Positions 12,985 through 24,434 of a DNA stretch of 64,000 nt are shown in pieces. The notes under the pieces are model-generated. The model was not told where the DNA came from and did no database searches. It worked only from the letters and a program-made list of their open reading frames with translations. How positions within the stretch are numbered: position 1 is the first letter of the stretch; the number at the start of each line of letters is the position of its first letter. The translations under genes and the position numbers were made by a program. This DNA comes from Congeria kusceri (lineage: Eukaryota > Mollusca > Bivalvia > Myida > Dreissenidae), in contig CM051034.1 of assembly GCA_027627225.1 (NCBI GenBank), positions 43,660,548 to 43,724,547 on the forward strand, read 5' to 3'.

Positions 12985-13300
12985 ATTTTCGATTTATCGT
13001 TATTTATCGGCCAACAAACAACGATTTGGAGTTATGATTCGAAGAAATTAAACCAAGAGGGCGTTATCGCGTCAGAACGATAAAGGGTTGTTTATTGGCC
13101 GATAAACAACGATAATGCGAAAATTATTTGATTCTAACATGATTTGACAATATTTTTGCAATTGTAATGAGAACTACATTTTACTATGTTCAGCTCAGAA
13201 TTGGGACTACATTTTGCGTTGTATATCGGGTAGTTTAACAACGATAATTTTGTTCTTTGTCTGTAGAAAAATTAGCGAGTATCGTGTTAGAATAATTCAC
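12985..13300 (+). repeat. Palindromic TTGTTTATTGGCC repeat family, full copy
   Basis: Layout: ATAATTTTCGATTTATCG, a dyad (ATTTATCGGCCAACAAAC), GATTTGGAGTTATGATTCG, about 40 bp, a second dyad (TTGTTTATTGGCCGATAAAC), AATGCGAAAATTATTTGATT, CTAACATGATTTGACA, then TTTAACAACGATAATTTTGT, TCTTTGTCTGTAG and GTGTTAGAAT. The dyads are near-perfect palindromes around GGCC. No ORF. Other copies are at 20490-20815, 22255-22815 (interrupted) and 42185-42445 (reverse). Confidence 0.75.
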
Positions 13301-16300
13301 ACTTTTTCCAGGTTGTTGTAGTAACGTTATGTATTGCATCTATAATATGTCATTTATTTCGATGTCTGCATCATTACTCATTATAATGTAATAATTTGTT
13401 GTTAAGTATAATAAAAGCTGGAACAGCACGAAATGTCTATGCCTTTAAATAAATAATCTGGCATGGCCTTACAAGTGCGTAGTAAATTGTTGCAAAATTA
13501 ATTATCTTACAAGAGTGTGCTAAGATTATAGGCGTCTCTGATTTTCTATGACCACGTGTGTTAAAGCAATAAGATATATATCTCAAACCAATTAATCTAT
13601 TTACATTAGCACTTCTTCGATAGAGCGCTAAATAATAAAGGTGCCAATACAGCCCCCTGGCTTCGACCTTTTCCATTAAGCCAGTCCCATTACACGGTGT
13701 TTTGCTGGTCATTTTCACACCATCATGCCATGATCAAACAAATCTCGTTAAATTATCTACTGATTTTGATATCATGGGGTTATTACCTTTAAATCGAATA
13801 ACATATCATGATATATTCGTTGGTTTGCGACCAAATTAAGAGATTCTATCAGGCAGATTTCATCACCTTACATTTGGTTTCTATTTTAGATCATTTGTTG
13901 GGCAGCAAAAGACTTTTTATCAATTGATCGTAATTTATTTCCTGCTTGCATTTATGGCAAACAAATGATATTTTACTTTCTTTAAACAACGACAACAACA
14001 ATAACAACGAATAAAAACAACATATGAAAAACTACAACAAATGATAATAATGCTACATGAAATTAGTATTTATCATCATTATCATCATCATCGTCGTCGT
14101 CATCGTCGTCATCATCGTCGTCATCATCATCATCATCATCGCACAAAGTCATGAAGCAAATGCGAACACAGCGTTTATTCCCATTGTACACTACCCAATT
14201 CCTTCTGTTCAGTTCAGCTGGTGGCATATTTCGTAAAACCTGTTGTCAATTGTTGGTGTAACAGGACGTTAAAGACAGTCTGTTAGATAAATTGACAAGT
14301 TGTGTACTGGTAAACAAAGCGATCCAACTCTGACAGCATGGACATCCATGACATTTCTTGAAGAGATACATTCTTCACGATCTATATGGTTAATATAATA
14401 CAAGTTTGTGCTAAGCACATTGCTGTATGAACAAGTGTGTATACCCTCAGAATAAGCATCTACAAAATTAATAGTATAAGCACGCGGTAATGTAATTAAA
14501 TATATACCATTCCTGTTTATCAAATTAGATTGAAAAACTACATTATTTTGACAGTGACACAATCTAATTAAACTAATACCAATGTGTCAGTCACTAAACC
14601 TATGCAAAGTGTTTATTTACGTAAGTGATCTGCACGAAATTTGGACCATGCCCGATTGAACGCGTTTTTGCTTCCATGAAATTTAATTAATAGCCTTGAA
14701 GAAAAGAAACTTGCCATAGGCCTTTGTCTGTCATCGGCAAATTGGATTGGATGTTGACATTTCTGCGTTCCGTGTGAATTGGAGTTGTATATAATTATTT
14801 AACTCAATAAAAATAGTTTTGCTATTCTTTGGTGTACTTTTTGCGACGTGGGAAAAGATACTGATCAATATTGATGTGCACATGAATTGGGCAATAACAA
14901 TATAACTATTTGTAAACGATAACCGATTCAAAATGAGATAATTGAATAATAACAGCGCAATTTGTAAAAAAGATAGAGACATATCTTTAAAATATGTCTA
15001 AAACTTCATCACAATGTAATACAACTATTTGCATTAAAACACACCATTTAGTATCGTACAAAAGAGTTACTGTATTAGTGTTCAAGCATCTGTTCGACAG
15101 AATAACAGACTCATATTTCATGTCTTAAATTAAAAAATTTATAATGGCAAAAGAATGACAGCCGTATAAATACTGAAAATACTTAATTGTCCAAGAAAAG
15201 TGGTCAACTTGTCATGAAAATATACACAGTTTTCAAGTCTTGAAATGTTTTTGCCGACTTCAGTTGCGGTCACCATATTAAATTAAACATGTAACGTTAG
15301 TGCCCGGAGATGCATGTACAATTACAATTTAAAGATCGCACTATTTTTCGCTACTGGTTTAATATTTTCTATTTTTTCATGAATATGGAAAAGTTTGCGA
15401 TATTAAAGTTACAATATTTCGCGGAATAAAATCCAATCTTATGCAGTAATGGACACAACTTCGACATTTTTCTTGATTACAAGATAATCATTATTTTCAC
15501 GAAAACGCCCGAAAAGTTTCGCGAACATTTTTCACGTTTTTGTGAAAAGTTGTTAAACTTTAAGGATTAATATCTTAATCTCAGATTTTTTAAAAAAGAC
15601 ATTACCCCCTTTAGGCCATTTTCGTTAACACAGTCCCTTTAAACACATTTGGCATATATTAATGCCCCTTTGTAGGGATGGAGCATGAAAATGGTAAGAA
15701 ACATGGTAAGCGAGAGAAGAAATATATTAATTAGAATACTTTGTTCACTTGGGAGCACAATATATATGGCGTTTAAACATATTTCATGATTAAATCATAA
15801 AGAACTAAGTACGCTCATAAGGTGGCATAATTTCAATTGCGAACAGGTGTCCATGTTGATTTAAACGGAATTAGGGGAAATGAACTGGATGAATTACCTA
15901 AATAACTTGCAATTGTAACCTAATGAAACCACGGAATGATGACACAAATGTGTTTTTCTTTAACAGCTGTCTTGTAGGTGGTAAACATTCCACATATATT
16001 AGTCATAGTGTTTCCGTGTAATTCATGTTTAAAACGATTGAAACTCAGTAGCAAATTGGTACCATCGTTTCAAGGTTGTTATCGCACATTATTTAAGTTC
16101 TCTGTGCATGGTGTGGTATTTGAGACTGATTTAGTGGTATGATTCACAGCGGCACTTTTAATCGTTTATTGCTACATAATTGTGGTCTACTGCTCGTAAT
16201 GTACTTGAATTCAGATGAGTATTTGAATACAAAAATGACATGACATGGTATGAGAGTGACAAATACTTCTTACGCAATATATACATTTCATTAACCTGTT

Positions 16301-17030
16301 GAAGGAATAAGTTGACAGACTTAACAATTAGAATCTGACTTGCTAGAAATCTTCAACAACAACAAACTACGTAACACGAATAATATTTTTGCAAATTTCC
16401 TTTAAAACAATATCGCAACAATTATAACATATAACCACCTTGTTAAGACGTTAATACAAGATAACACACGCACGTTTTATAAATACTCAGAACAAACGCA
16501 TCAAAGTATTACAATAATCTTTTCTTAATTATACTATTGCATATTCGCTGGCTGTCTCTTTTTTAATGAGTGCAGAATTAAATTATGTAACAAAGTTCTA
16601 TACTTTATAAGTATACTTCTGAAAAGATTTCACATTAGACATAAAACACGACCGCATTGTTTTCGTTCTACTATTAAGAACTTTGAACATCACCGACTAT
16701 CAACAGTTAGCATTAGTTCATTCTAATTGAAACAAACCAAAATCAGACAAAACCAAAATAGACAAGGATCTGGTTTGACGTGTGCATTTTAAAGGGCGAA
16801 TGTAGGTAAATAAGGGGTTTCATTATGATACATTAAACATATTTCTCAACGCTCCGTCCCATTAGGCTAGCAGCATAATAAAGGGCAAGGTCAGATGTAG
16901 AGTCGTGAACATTTTCCAAGGGGAAATCAACATGCATTTTACCAAAGCACTGTCCATGTATACAGGACTGCAATATCGGACAACATGATGATCTGCCGTT
17001 TACGATAAAAACGCAGGTATTCAAAACATG
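13300..17030. other. AT-rich intergenic stretch
   Basis: Apart from the microsatellite at 14071-14141 I see no exon-like GC-rich patches, tandem arrays or TIR pairs. Short ORFs (for example 14269-14562 and 14731-14982 on the minus strand) have no recognisable domain. Confidence 0.5.
14071..14141. repeat. CAT/CGT trinucleotide microsatellite
   Basis: An interrupted run of ATC and GTC triplets, about 70 bp. Confidence 0.9.
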
Positions 17031-17252
17031 ACGCTTGTCGCGGAAAACCGAACTTAATGCGCGTGCGTCGTGCGTAAGTCCGCACAGGCTAATCGGGGAC
17101 GGCACTTTCTTGTTCATCAGTTGATTTATGTTCCTTGAAACAGAGACTTCCTTGAAACAAAATATACCATAAACGCGGAAAGTGCCGTCCTGGATGAGCC
17201 TTTACGACACTTTACGCAACTGCATTTTGCCCGGGTTTCCCACGACACGCCT
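17031..17252. mobile_element. Dyad-rich MITE family, copy A
   Basis: It starts with CGCGGAAAACCGAACTTAATG and ends with GGGTTTCCCACGACACGCC, an imperfect terminal inverted repeat. Internal words AGTCCGCACAGGCTAATC, GGGACGGCACTTTC and GCGGAAAGTGCCGTCC pair as nested hairpins. Related copies are at 22404-22663, 27923-28050 and 36986-37171. This copy lies about 57 bp past the stop codon of the CD225-like gene, so it may be within that gene's 3' UTR. Confidence 0.8.
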
Positions 17253-17308
17253 CCATTATGTTCCCGCAATACGCGCTGTTCTACCATCACAGTTGCTAGT
17301 TCATCTTG

Positions 17309-17440
17309 TCACACTACTAAGCCGACTAGGATACCTAACCAAACCACGCCGAATAACACAGATATTGTAGCTAGGATTCGAGACAACTTTAGTCGAGCCA
17401 CCGCTATTCTAACATCATCATTTTTAAAGGACGTCTGTGC
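17309..17440 (-). CDS. CD225-like gene, terminal exon C
   Basis: The acceptor is the pyrimidine-rich ACTTCTTTTCAG before position 17440. It reads AQTSFKNDDVRIAVARLK, then the hydrophobic helix LATISVLFGVVWLGILVGLV and TGA at 17309-17311. It begins in phase 0, matching the end of exon B. Codons are intact over 43 residues in an otherwise stop-dense AT-rich strand. No cytoplasmic tail follows the second helix. Confidence 0.65.
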   Translation of the reverse strand, partial: AQTSFKNDDVRIAVARLKLSRILATISVLFGVVWLGILVGLVV

Positions 17441-19266
17441 CTGAAAAGAAGTCAAAACATTCGAAAACAAAAGTTTAAGTAAAAAAAAAAAAAAAAAAAA
17501 AAATAATTTTGAAGGACAGAACTTTTAATCCAATGTCCATCCCTTAATTTTGAGTTACGTAGAAATTTATTTTTAAGCTTTGCATTATTATCTCTTTTGT
17601 GTGAACTTCTAATGTCCATCCCATTATAACCGTAGTGCAAGTGATACCATAAGGCCAGTTAGTGTTATTGTAGCAATTTTATTAGAAGTTATTATTGCAT
17701 GCATATAAACGTTTATAGGCAATTATATTACCATTACACCTATATTAATTGCAATTGTTTTAGTGTTCTCACGCAATTATGAATTATGTTAGGCTATAAA
17801 TATGCACTGTTCTTGTTAATGCCAAAACAAAGATTATGCTCTGTTTTGTTATGTAATTGGTTTAGTGTTACAAGTAGACCTGCCCATAAGTTTTCAACCA
17901 TGCATTTGCTTTAAAATAAGATCAGAACAGAACAGAATTGTGCTACATAAAAGTTGCAGTTTCTAGTGTTCGACGTGTGAATAATATATTCAAGATATAT
18001 AATAAAGACACACAACAGTGCCTCAGGGTACTTTTAAAACGAAAGTCACGTACAGTGACGAGGTAGTGCGTCGCGGCTATGCCGATAGGGAAGAACAGCA
18101 GCAGTGCCAGGCCGCAGGTGATCTTGTCGAGACAGAAGCTGTCTTGGCGGACAAATGTGGTGTTGCTTCCGGTGGATCCGTCATTCTTGAAGGAAAAAGG
18201 CGATATGCATGCACGTATTATAATATTAAGTTGTAACACTACACAGTAATTTCTTAACAGTAATATGCATGACCTAAATACATAGCGTGTGACCATGTTT
18301 ATTATATATAAAAATATATTTTTTGTCATACGATATTTGGTATTTTATGAGCTAATATCGTCCTTGAAAGCCACACGGTGCCATTAACTCAAAGAGGGTA
18401 GTCTTATTTTTGCTTTTAATAGACGATATGTTTCTAAAATGGCTCTTTGCACATTTTGTTGTAAAGTTTTACAGTTTTTCTTGTAATTTTACCTGAGAAT
18501 TAGACAGCTCAAAGGTCTGTTGTTGAGAGTGTGTGTTATTGGGAGAGCCTGCAAAGATAATCAATATTTTGTGCATACGTGTATGTAATAGTTGGTATAT
18601 GATGTAAACAATGTACAAGTGTCAATGAAAATGTAAAATCCGAAGAAAACATCGTGTCAAATTTTATACTGATATCAAAAGTCCCAGCCACAATATTCAT
18701 TTTTTGACACCAGGTCTATGAGGAAAATATAGCAGTGATTTCATTAGATTTGAAAACCAGGAGTCAAATGACTCTTGGCTTGAAATTAAGAGGGGTCGAA
18801 ACGAAAGTGTCCGTGGTACAAATACTGAACAACTTCAGTTGTTCAGAGTTAATAAAGGATACGAACCTGAAAAAATGCAAACAATCATTAGTGTAAGTCC
18901 GTTTGAAGTTCCAAAACGAAAAAAGCATCAAATTGATGCAAGGCAGATATTTGCTTGAGTCGAAACACTGTAAAATGCAAGATGTTTGCGTCTAAAAGCA
19001 TTTATTGAAATCCCTGTATAGTCCAAATAACTTTAATCCATTGTTGATACAAATTCCATATAAAACATCCATATCAACGATAAATATTAATTGATAATAT
19101 ATTCTGGATGAGTGCAGTTTGATGCTATTGGTGCGCGCGCTCTCCCGCTCACCGGAAGTTACGATGAAGAGGTCCGCTACTCCCGGACGGATACCGTAAC
19201 CTGGCCCTAACTCCCGGGGTGGCAGGATCTGTATGTCCTGGATAGGCCTCGGCGTCCCACGTGCGG
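17309..19266 (-). CDS. CD225/dispanin-like two-helix membrane protein (spliced, 5' end unresolved)
   Basis: The protein is small and membrane-embedded with two hydrophobic helices, as in the CD225 family (dispanins, IFITM and PRRT proteins). Exon B (18185-18054) and exon C (17440-17309) are each 132 nt, phase 0, with AG/GT borders, and join to an uninterrupted 87-residue C-terminal region. The first helix reads GLALLLFFPIGIAATHYLV, followed by a polar loop and a second helix ending LGILVGLVV and stop. FP-x-G-x-A followed by a charged linker and an Ala/Arg-rich segment is the CD225 pattern. The start codon is not located. A GC-rich island at 19266-19153 has good splice signals and encodes a Pro/Gly-rich stretch in one frame, which would suit a dispanin N-terminus; its best donor (GTGAGC) does not match the exon B phase, whereas a weaker donor (GTAACT) does. 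Function is not deducible; I do not infer an antiviral role. Confidence 0.6.
18054..18185 (-). CDS. CD225-like gene, internal exon B
   Basis: The acceptor CGCCTTTTTCCTTCAAG precedes 18185 and a strong donor GTACGT follows 18054. The exon is about 57% GC inside AT-rich flanks, with G/C-ending codons. It reads NDGSTGSNTTFVRQDSFCLD, then KITCGLALLLFFPIGIAATH and YLVT, giving the first CD225 helix. A 128-aa frame on this strand (18329-17943) contains it but is not itself the gene. Confidence 0.65.
19153..19266 (-). other. GC-rich island with splice-like borders, possible upstream exon
   Basis: About 114 bp is near 60% GC within AT-rich flanks. On the minus strand it is preceded by CCCTTTGTAG and followed by GTGAGC. 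One frame is open and Pro/Gly-rich (ILPPRELGPGYGIRPG), a second is open and a third has a stop. It lies about 1 kb upstream of exon B on the same strand. It could equally be a 5' UTR exon or part of a CpG-rich promoter. Confidence 0.35.
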
Positions 19267-19340
19267 CTACAAAGGGATACCATTGTATATATTAAAAACA
19301 TATATCCTGAGCCCAAATTTATACAGATTCGTAAGTTATA

Positions 19341-19590
19341 TTTAAAGGGACCTGTTCACAGATTGGCAAAATGACGAATTTCATAAATTGTGTCATAGAT
19401 TCCGTGAGATTTTCGATCTTAAAGGTCCCGGGTTCGAGTCCCGGCGAAAGCAAAATTTTAAATTTTACTGTTTTTCATTATATAAAACTTGTTTTAGATT
19501 GCAGTAGATGCAGTAGTTTTTGCAATAAAGACATGTAATGACATTTTATTTTCAAAAATACGAAAAATCTGTGAACAAGTCCCTTTAACT
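19341..19590 (+). mobile_element. TIR element with internal tRNA-like segment, copy 1
   Basis: The left end TTTAAAGGGACCTGTTCACA is mirrored by TGTGAACAAGTCCCTTTAA at 19570-19588. Inside, GGTCCCGGGTTCGAGTCCCG (19425-19444) is a T-arm/B-box, the 3' half of a tRNA-like sequence; the 5' half (A box) is missing. Length is about 250 bp, compared with ~460-505 bp for copies 2 and 3, so this is an internally deleted member. Confidence 0.75.
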
Positions 19591-19841
19591 TAAGTCGAAA
19601 GTATGTCAAAATTAGATTTTGTGTACGAAACACTATGCTTTGAAACAAGTGCGTGACACATACTAAATATTAATTTATTTGTAATTATATTGCAACATCT
19701 GTGTCGAAATCTTAAAAAAATGCATTTTTTTGGTCGAAAAATCCTACTTCTAATTTCCGAATTTTAAGATTATTTTTTTTACTAAGAACCTTTATAAATG
19801 CTAACCCATGTCCCGTATGTACAATACTCTTGTATATTTCT

Positions 19842-20102
19842 GGGCTGGTATTCACAAAGCATCTTATGTTAAATTTTATCCTTATCCTTAAATTTGGAAA
19901 TTCCCTCAACTGTATAATTCCATAAAGCAGCAGTTTAGCACTTAGAAACACTTTAAAATGGCATCATTATAAAAGTGTTATTTGAGGAATATCAAAAACA
20001 TATGCATCTGTTTATTAATTAAGGAAATATAACACACTAAAATGTTACACTTAAATGAAAATCTTTAAGAAATTACTTAAGATGCTTTGTGAATACCAGC
20101 CC
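19842..20102. mobile_element. 261-bp MITE with long TIRs
   Basis: Starts GGGCTGGTATTCACAAAGCA and ends TGCTTTGTGAATACCAGCCC, a perfect 20-bp inverted repeat extending through TCTTA/TAAGA. Interior AT-rich, without ORFs. The TTCAC and CTTAAG words resemble the MITEs at 21100-21972 and 32041-32310, so it may be distantly related. Confidence 0.85.
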
Positions 20103-20489
20103 TGAATACAAATACAAAAATCAAATAATAAATAATTAAACACAAACTATACCGCTCGAGGTAATAGAAGATTTATCCGCCATTAACTCACGACATTGTT
20201 GTTTCGTCAACTGAATTTCACTTTTGTTTTACTTACCATGGCCGATTAAAGCAAGTACATAATTTTACAAATTCAATCTACTACTATCTTGAACCGTATT
20301 AAATTTCATAATAACCCCACATGAACAATGTAATCACTTTATGGACTACCAGTTCTGTGTAAATTAATATAGGACACTCGAGACAGTTCTGCCATTTTTA
20401 AAATACAAATGAAAAGGATACCTAGATTTGAACCAATACTATACTAGATACCTGTCATTACTAGTATACTTTTGTATTTAAATTTAAGA

Positions 20490-20815
20490 AATAGTTTTTG
20501 AATTATCGTTGTTTATAGGTCTATAAACAACGATTTGGAGTTCTGATGCGTAGGAATTATACACTATAGACACTATAAGAACGAGAAAGAGTTGTTTATT
20601 GGCCGATAAACAACGATAACGCGAAAATGATTTCGATTCTAACATGATTTGACATATATTTTTAAATTCGTAATTGGAACTACTTTTTACAATGCTCCGC
20701 TCAGAATCGATACTTCTTTTTGCGTTCTTTATTGGGTAGTTTTACAACGATAATTTTGTTCTTTGTCTATAGGAAAAATAACGCGTATCATGTTAGAATA
20801 ATTCTAACATAACGA
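20490..20815 (+). repeat. Palindromic TTGTTTATTGGCC repeat family, full copy
   Basis: Same order of blocks as 12985-13300: dyad CGTTGTTTATAGGTCTATAA, GATTTGGAGTTCTGATGCG, dyad TTGTTTATTGGCCGATAAAC, GCGAAAATGATTTCGATTC, CAACGATAATTTTGTTC, CATGTTAGAATAATTC. Non-coding. Confidence 0.75.
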
Positions 20816-21099
20816 TGCATTAATATATCACGAAGTTTTAGATATAAAACATATCAGGACGAATAGGAAAAATTGAGTCAAGAAATAAAAATAAAATAAA
20901 TGACTTCATTATTGTACTATTTAGTGACGCAGTTTTGTAACTGATAAAACGCGTACAATAGAACTGTTTTATTTATATCATATGAAAACATGTGGTACAT
21001 CACGTGCATTCACATACATTTATTGTCTCCGCCCTTTGTAATAACAAACCACGTGTTTACTCACACAGAAATGCGGGTACATGTATATGGTTAAGGACC

Positions 21100-21972
21100 T
21101 GGACCCCTAATCACCAACACATTTTTATAAGCTTAAGAATAAATAAAAGACTTAAACTAAAGTAAAAAATGCGTGTGCGTTCGCAAATATTCAGAGTTTC
21201 AATGTCGCTTATATACTGTCATGAATAAATTATTCAGGATAAAGAATGCTGAAATTAGCTTAGGTGAATACCATGTAAGATTCAAATACACATTACTGGT
21301 GCAATACCTATACCGGACAGTACTTAAATCCGGACACCTCATAAAAACTGTGTTTGTACCATCAATACCCATAATTCTATGGTATCAATGAATGCACACA
21401 CTTGTCTCATCAATGTATGTCAAGTATAAACAGAATTAATTGAGTATTAATTAACTGACTTATTGTTGCTGTTGCCTTCCTTTCAAATGTAAACATTTGC
21501 ACGTTGGGTATTCAAATCAAAACACTATATCCAATAAATAAAAAATGAAAGAAAACACCAGCACAATGTAAACAAAGAAGAAGAACAAGATTACTTATTA
21601 ACCAGTCGTAGTTGAATGTTTATTTTTATTCTTTTTGTTTAAAAAAAAACATATTTTAAAAAAGTGCCCGGATTTAGGTACTCTCCCGCTGTATTTCGAT
21701 ATGTGTTAAAGGCCTTTTGTCGACACATCATTCAGTGACTTTTAGATAGCAGAATTCACTAAGATTTTGACCAAACCTTAAGATTAAACCTTACTTATTG
21801 TGTTAAACTTTATATTTTTGTTTGATGCAATTATCCAGGGAAATCGCCCCAAAACCTGCAAAAGTGTCCGGATATAGGTTCTTCACCAGTATACTGACAC
21901 TATAACAGTTTCAATAATACTCTTTATTTTTACGTGTAAAGTCTAAGAATGGGTCGGCGATCAATGGCCCCG
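21100..21972 (+). mobile_element. MITE (CTTAAGAATAAATAA family) interrupted by a nested element
   Basis: Left part 21100-21295 and right part 21890-21972 together align block by block with the intact copy at 32041-32310 (AAGAATAAATAA, TGCTTATAT, AAAGAATGC, GGTGAATACCA, TTCAAATA, then ACAGTTTCAA, TCTTTATT, GTCTAAGAAT, GGCCCCG-type end). The intervening 594 bp is a separate insertion. Confidence 0.7.
21296..21889. mobile_element. 594-bp nested TIR element with TA target duplication
   Basis: Begins CTGGTGCAATACCTATACCG and ends TATAGGTTCTTCACCAG, flanked by TA on each side (21294-21295 and 21890-21891), as expected for Tc1/mariner-type insertion. Subterminal copies of the CCGGACA/TGTCCGG word recur at about 21335, 21665 and 21868. 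No transposase ORF. Confidence 0.75.
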
Positions 21973-22254
21973 GGTCTTATTTTCTTCGTAATTAAAGTCA
22001 CTGTGAACACGACGAACGGTTCGCACGTGTTAATAGTTGCCGACAAAGGTGCGGGCAGATTTATGTTTGTTTATAAATAGCGCGCTAAAATGTTCGCCAG
22101 ATACACGGGCTAAATTTGTTGATGAAATTATGGCCACGGCCCCCCTGGGTGGCAATCGTACGAGTTTAATCATGCAATATGGGCTATGTAACGAACTGTT
22201 TAGAAAGTATTGTTAACGCTATTTCACAAAATAGCTCAATTGTGTTATTGATAT

Positions 22255-22815
22255 TTAAGAAATAATTTTCTATTTAGAGTTCATTATCGGCTAGTAAACA
22301 ACGATTTGGAGTTCTTATCAGTTAGCCAAAGTGGTTCAATATACTCGCATCAGAAGGACGTTGTTTAGTAGCCGATGAACACCTATAATGCAAACATTAT
22401 TTGAGCAGCGTCGTAAGAAAACCGGACTTAATGCATATGCGTAAAGTGTCGTCCCGGATTAGCCGGATGTTCAGTCCGCACAGGCTTATCCGGGACGGCA
22501 CTTTCCGTTTTATGGTATTTTCTGTTTCAAGAAAGTCTCTTCTAAACAAAAATCCACTGTAGGCGGAAAGTGCCGTCCCGAATTAGCCTGTGCGGACTGC
22601 ACAGGCTAATCCGGGACGACACTTTACGCACCTGCATTAAGTCCGGTTTTCCCACGACGCGCCACATTTCGAGTCTAACTTGACCTGAACACGTATTCTG
22701 CGATTACGTTATGAACTAGATTTTACAGTGTCGGAACATTGTGTTCGGGTTGTTAATTGGAAATTTAACAACGGAAAATGTGTTCTTTGTCTATAGAAAA
22801 CAATGAGCGGGTCAT
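22255..22815 (+). repeat. Palindromic TTGTTTATTGGCC repeat, split by a nested MITE
   Basis: 22255-22403 carries the first half (TTATCGGCTAGTAAACAACG, GATTTGGAGTTCTTATC, second dyad, AATGCAAACATTATTTG). 22664-22815 carries the second half (CGAGTCTAACTTGACCTG, AATTTAACAACGGAAAATG, TCTTTGTCTATAG). The order matches the intact copies once 22404-22663 is removed. Confidence 0.75.
22404..22663. mobile_element. Dyad-rich MITE family, copy B (nested, near full length)
   Basis: About 260 bp. Outer inverted repeat CGTCGTAAGAAAACCGGACT / AGTCCGGTTTTCCCACGACG. Inner paired words include GTCGTCCCGGATTAGCC, GTCCGCACAGGCTTATCC and GGCACTTTCCG, mirrored in the right arm. The best preserved of the four copies. 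It inserted into the palindromic repeat at 22255-22815. Confidence 0.85.
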
Positions 22816-22829
22816 GTTAGAATTTTGAT

Positions 22830-24150
22830 TTTACTTGGGTGAATGGTAGTGTATTTCGTATACGGTTCAAATGGCAACCAGATTTTGATTCGGCATCGAG
22901 GTGCGCTGTATATTAACAAAAAAAAACGCTTTATATTGTATATTCATTTCATAAAGCATTTTCCTTTGTTATTGTATACCATTGTCTAAAGGATCTTCTA
23001 TCCACGAAGTCAAACTCTATAATATCCATCTGTTCTTCTACATACGTATTTTAAAATGATCGACCGACAAACCGACCGAACAAATAAATGAATCACATTG
23101 CATGAAAACTTGAATAAAAATTCTGCCCCTCCCATCTGACGCGGAAATGAGTAGTCTTTAGAACCGTTTTTCGCATGTGGCGATCAATATTATTCAGCAT
23201 TATAGTATTAGTAAAGTGTTACATTAAAATAAACTTCAGACACAGTTTATCCCATGTTGACGCCAAAAATTATAAAAAATTCTCACCAGATTGCTTTTAT
23301 GGGGCTAGTGTAAACTATTTCTATAATTGGTAATCCTCTCTAAAAGCACAAATTTCATTTTATTGCAATTAAATCCATAAATGTACCTCATATGCCAGTA
23401 ATTTGATCTAATAACTGACCACTGGCGGCTTTTCCCTTTAATATCTACGTTCAATCTGCGCCGTCCGACAAATTAGAACAAATTGGGGAATAATAAAATT
23501 CCAATGTGGTATGTGATAACACCACAAGTGGAAATAGACATACTTTTATTCACTTAGTAACGTTGTGTGAAAATAATACTATTTTATAACTTATATGATT
23601 CAATTAGAAACATTGTTATTGTGAAACACGTTGTTATAACTTATTGTACCAGATACCATATATCATGTACCCCGAAAGTTATTGATATTTCAACATTGGT
23701 TGCTCAAATATAAGTCGAAATACGTAGACAAATAGAACAAAAATAATGGACTGCTGAAATTTACATTTACAATTCTGGAGCACACGACGTCTCATTAAAT
23801 ACTTATATTTTGAGAGTCGTTACATTTCTTCTTTAAAATTATTAACGCGACAAGGTCGATGCTGTAATAAAACAAACTGGAAATGGGCCCATTGAATTTG
23901 AATAGGTGGCGAATTCTACGTAGATGCATTAGCTCAGCTCTTATAATAATATCATATTTCAGTTTCCCTACCAATTATCACTGTGGACGTACAACCGAGC
24001 AGTAGAATTGCATATCTTTTATATTTTTATACGGCAGTATCATTATCAACAGCATTATATTAATATTTAGGATATATTGTGCATCATTCATTATACGTTC
24101 GTACTGCTTTCCCTAAAAGGTCAATCTTTACTTTCAAGCTTCTCCTCTTT
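22830..24150. other. AT-rich intergenic stretch, nothing recognised
   Basis: No exon-like, tandem or TIR structure was recognised between the palindromic repeat and the SINE. Confidence 0.45.
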
Positions 24151-24154
24151 TTTT

Positions 24155-24434
24155 TTGGATTGTTCGCCGTATTCAACAGTATTTCAGTCATTAAACGGCG
24201 GTCAGTTCACCTACTCACACTACTAGTAGCTTTTCCTGGGTAAGGTGGTTTACCAGTACTAAGTGCACATTCTTACGCCAGTAGCTGACAACTGTCCTAC
24301 TTGAATCAGAAGTAGGGGGAGAAATAATTTTATGACAAATCCCTACATAAGTTATGTGGAATAAGCTGGGAATCGAACCCGCGATCCTCGGATTTGTAGT
24401 CCAGCGCTCTACCTACTGAGCTAGCCGGCCCGGT
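24155..24434 (-). mobile_element. tRNA-derived SINE, family 1
   Basis: The 5' head (minus strand, from 24434) is tRNA-like: A-box region GGCTAGCTCAGTAGGTAGAG, anticodon-arm region CTGGACTACAAATCC and B box GGGTTCGATTCCC. A body of about 200 bp follows, ending near 24155. The same head plus body occurs at 51187-51458, which shows a SINE and not a tRNA gene. Body words include GTACTGGTAAACCACC and ATACGGCGAAC-type sequence. Confidence 0.85.

Noticed and set aside
16833..17117. 94-codon ORF on the minus strand
   Set aside because: Runs into a dyad-rich MITE, with no similarity to a known family.
24361..24434. tRNA gene with ACA-type anticodon on the minus strand
   Set aside because: The same tRNA-like head is followed by the same ~200-bp body at 51187-51458, so it is a SINE.
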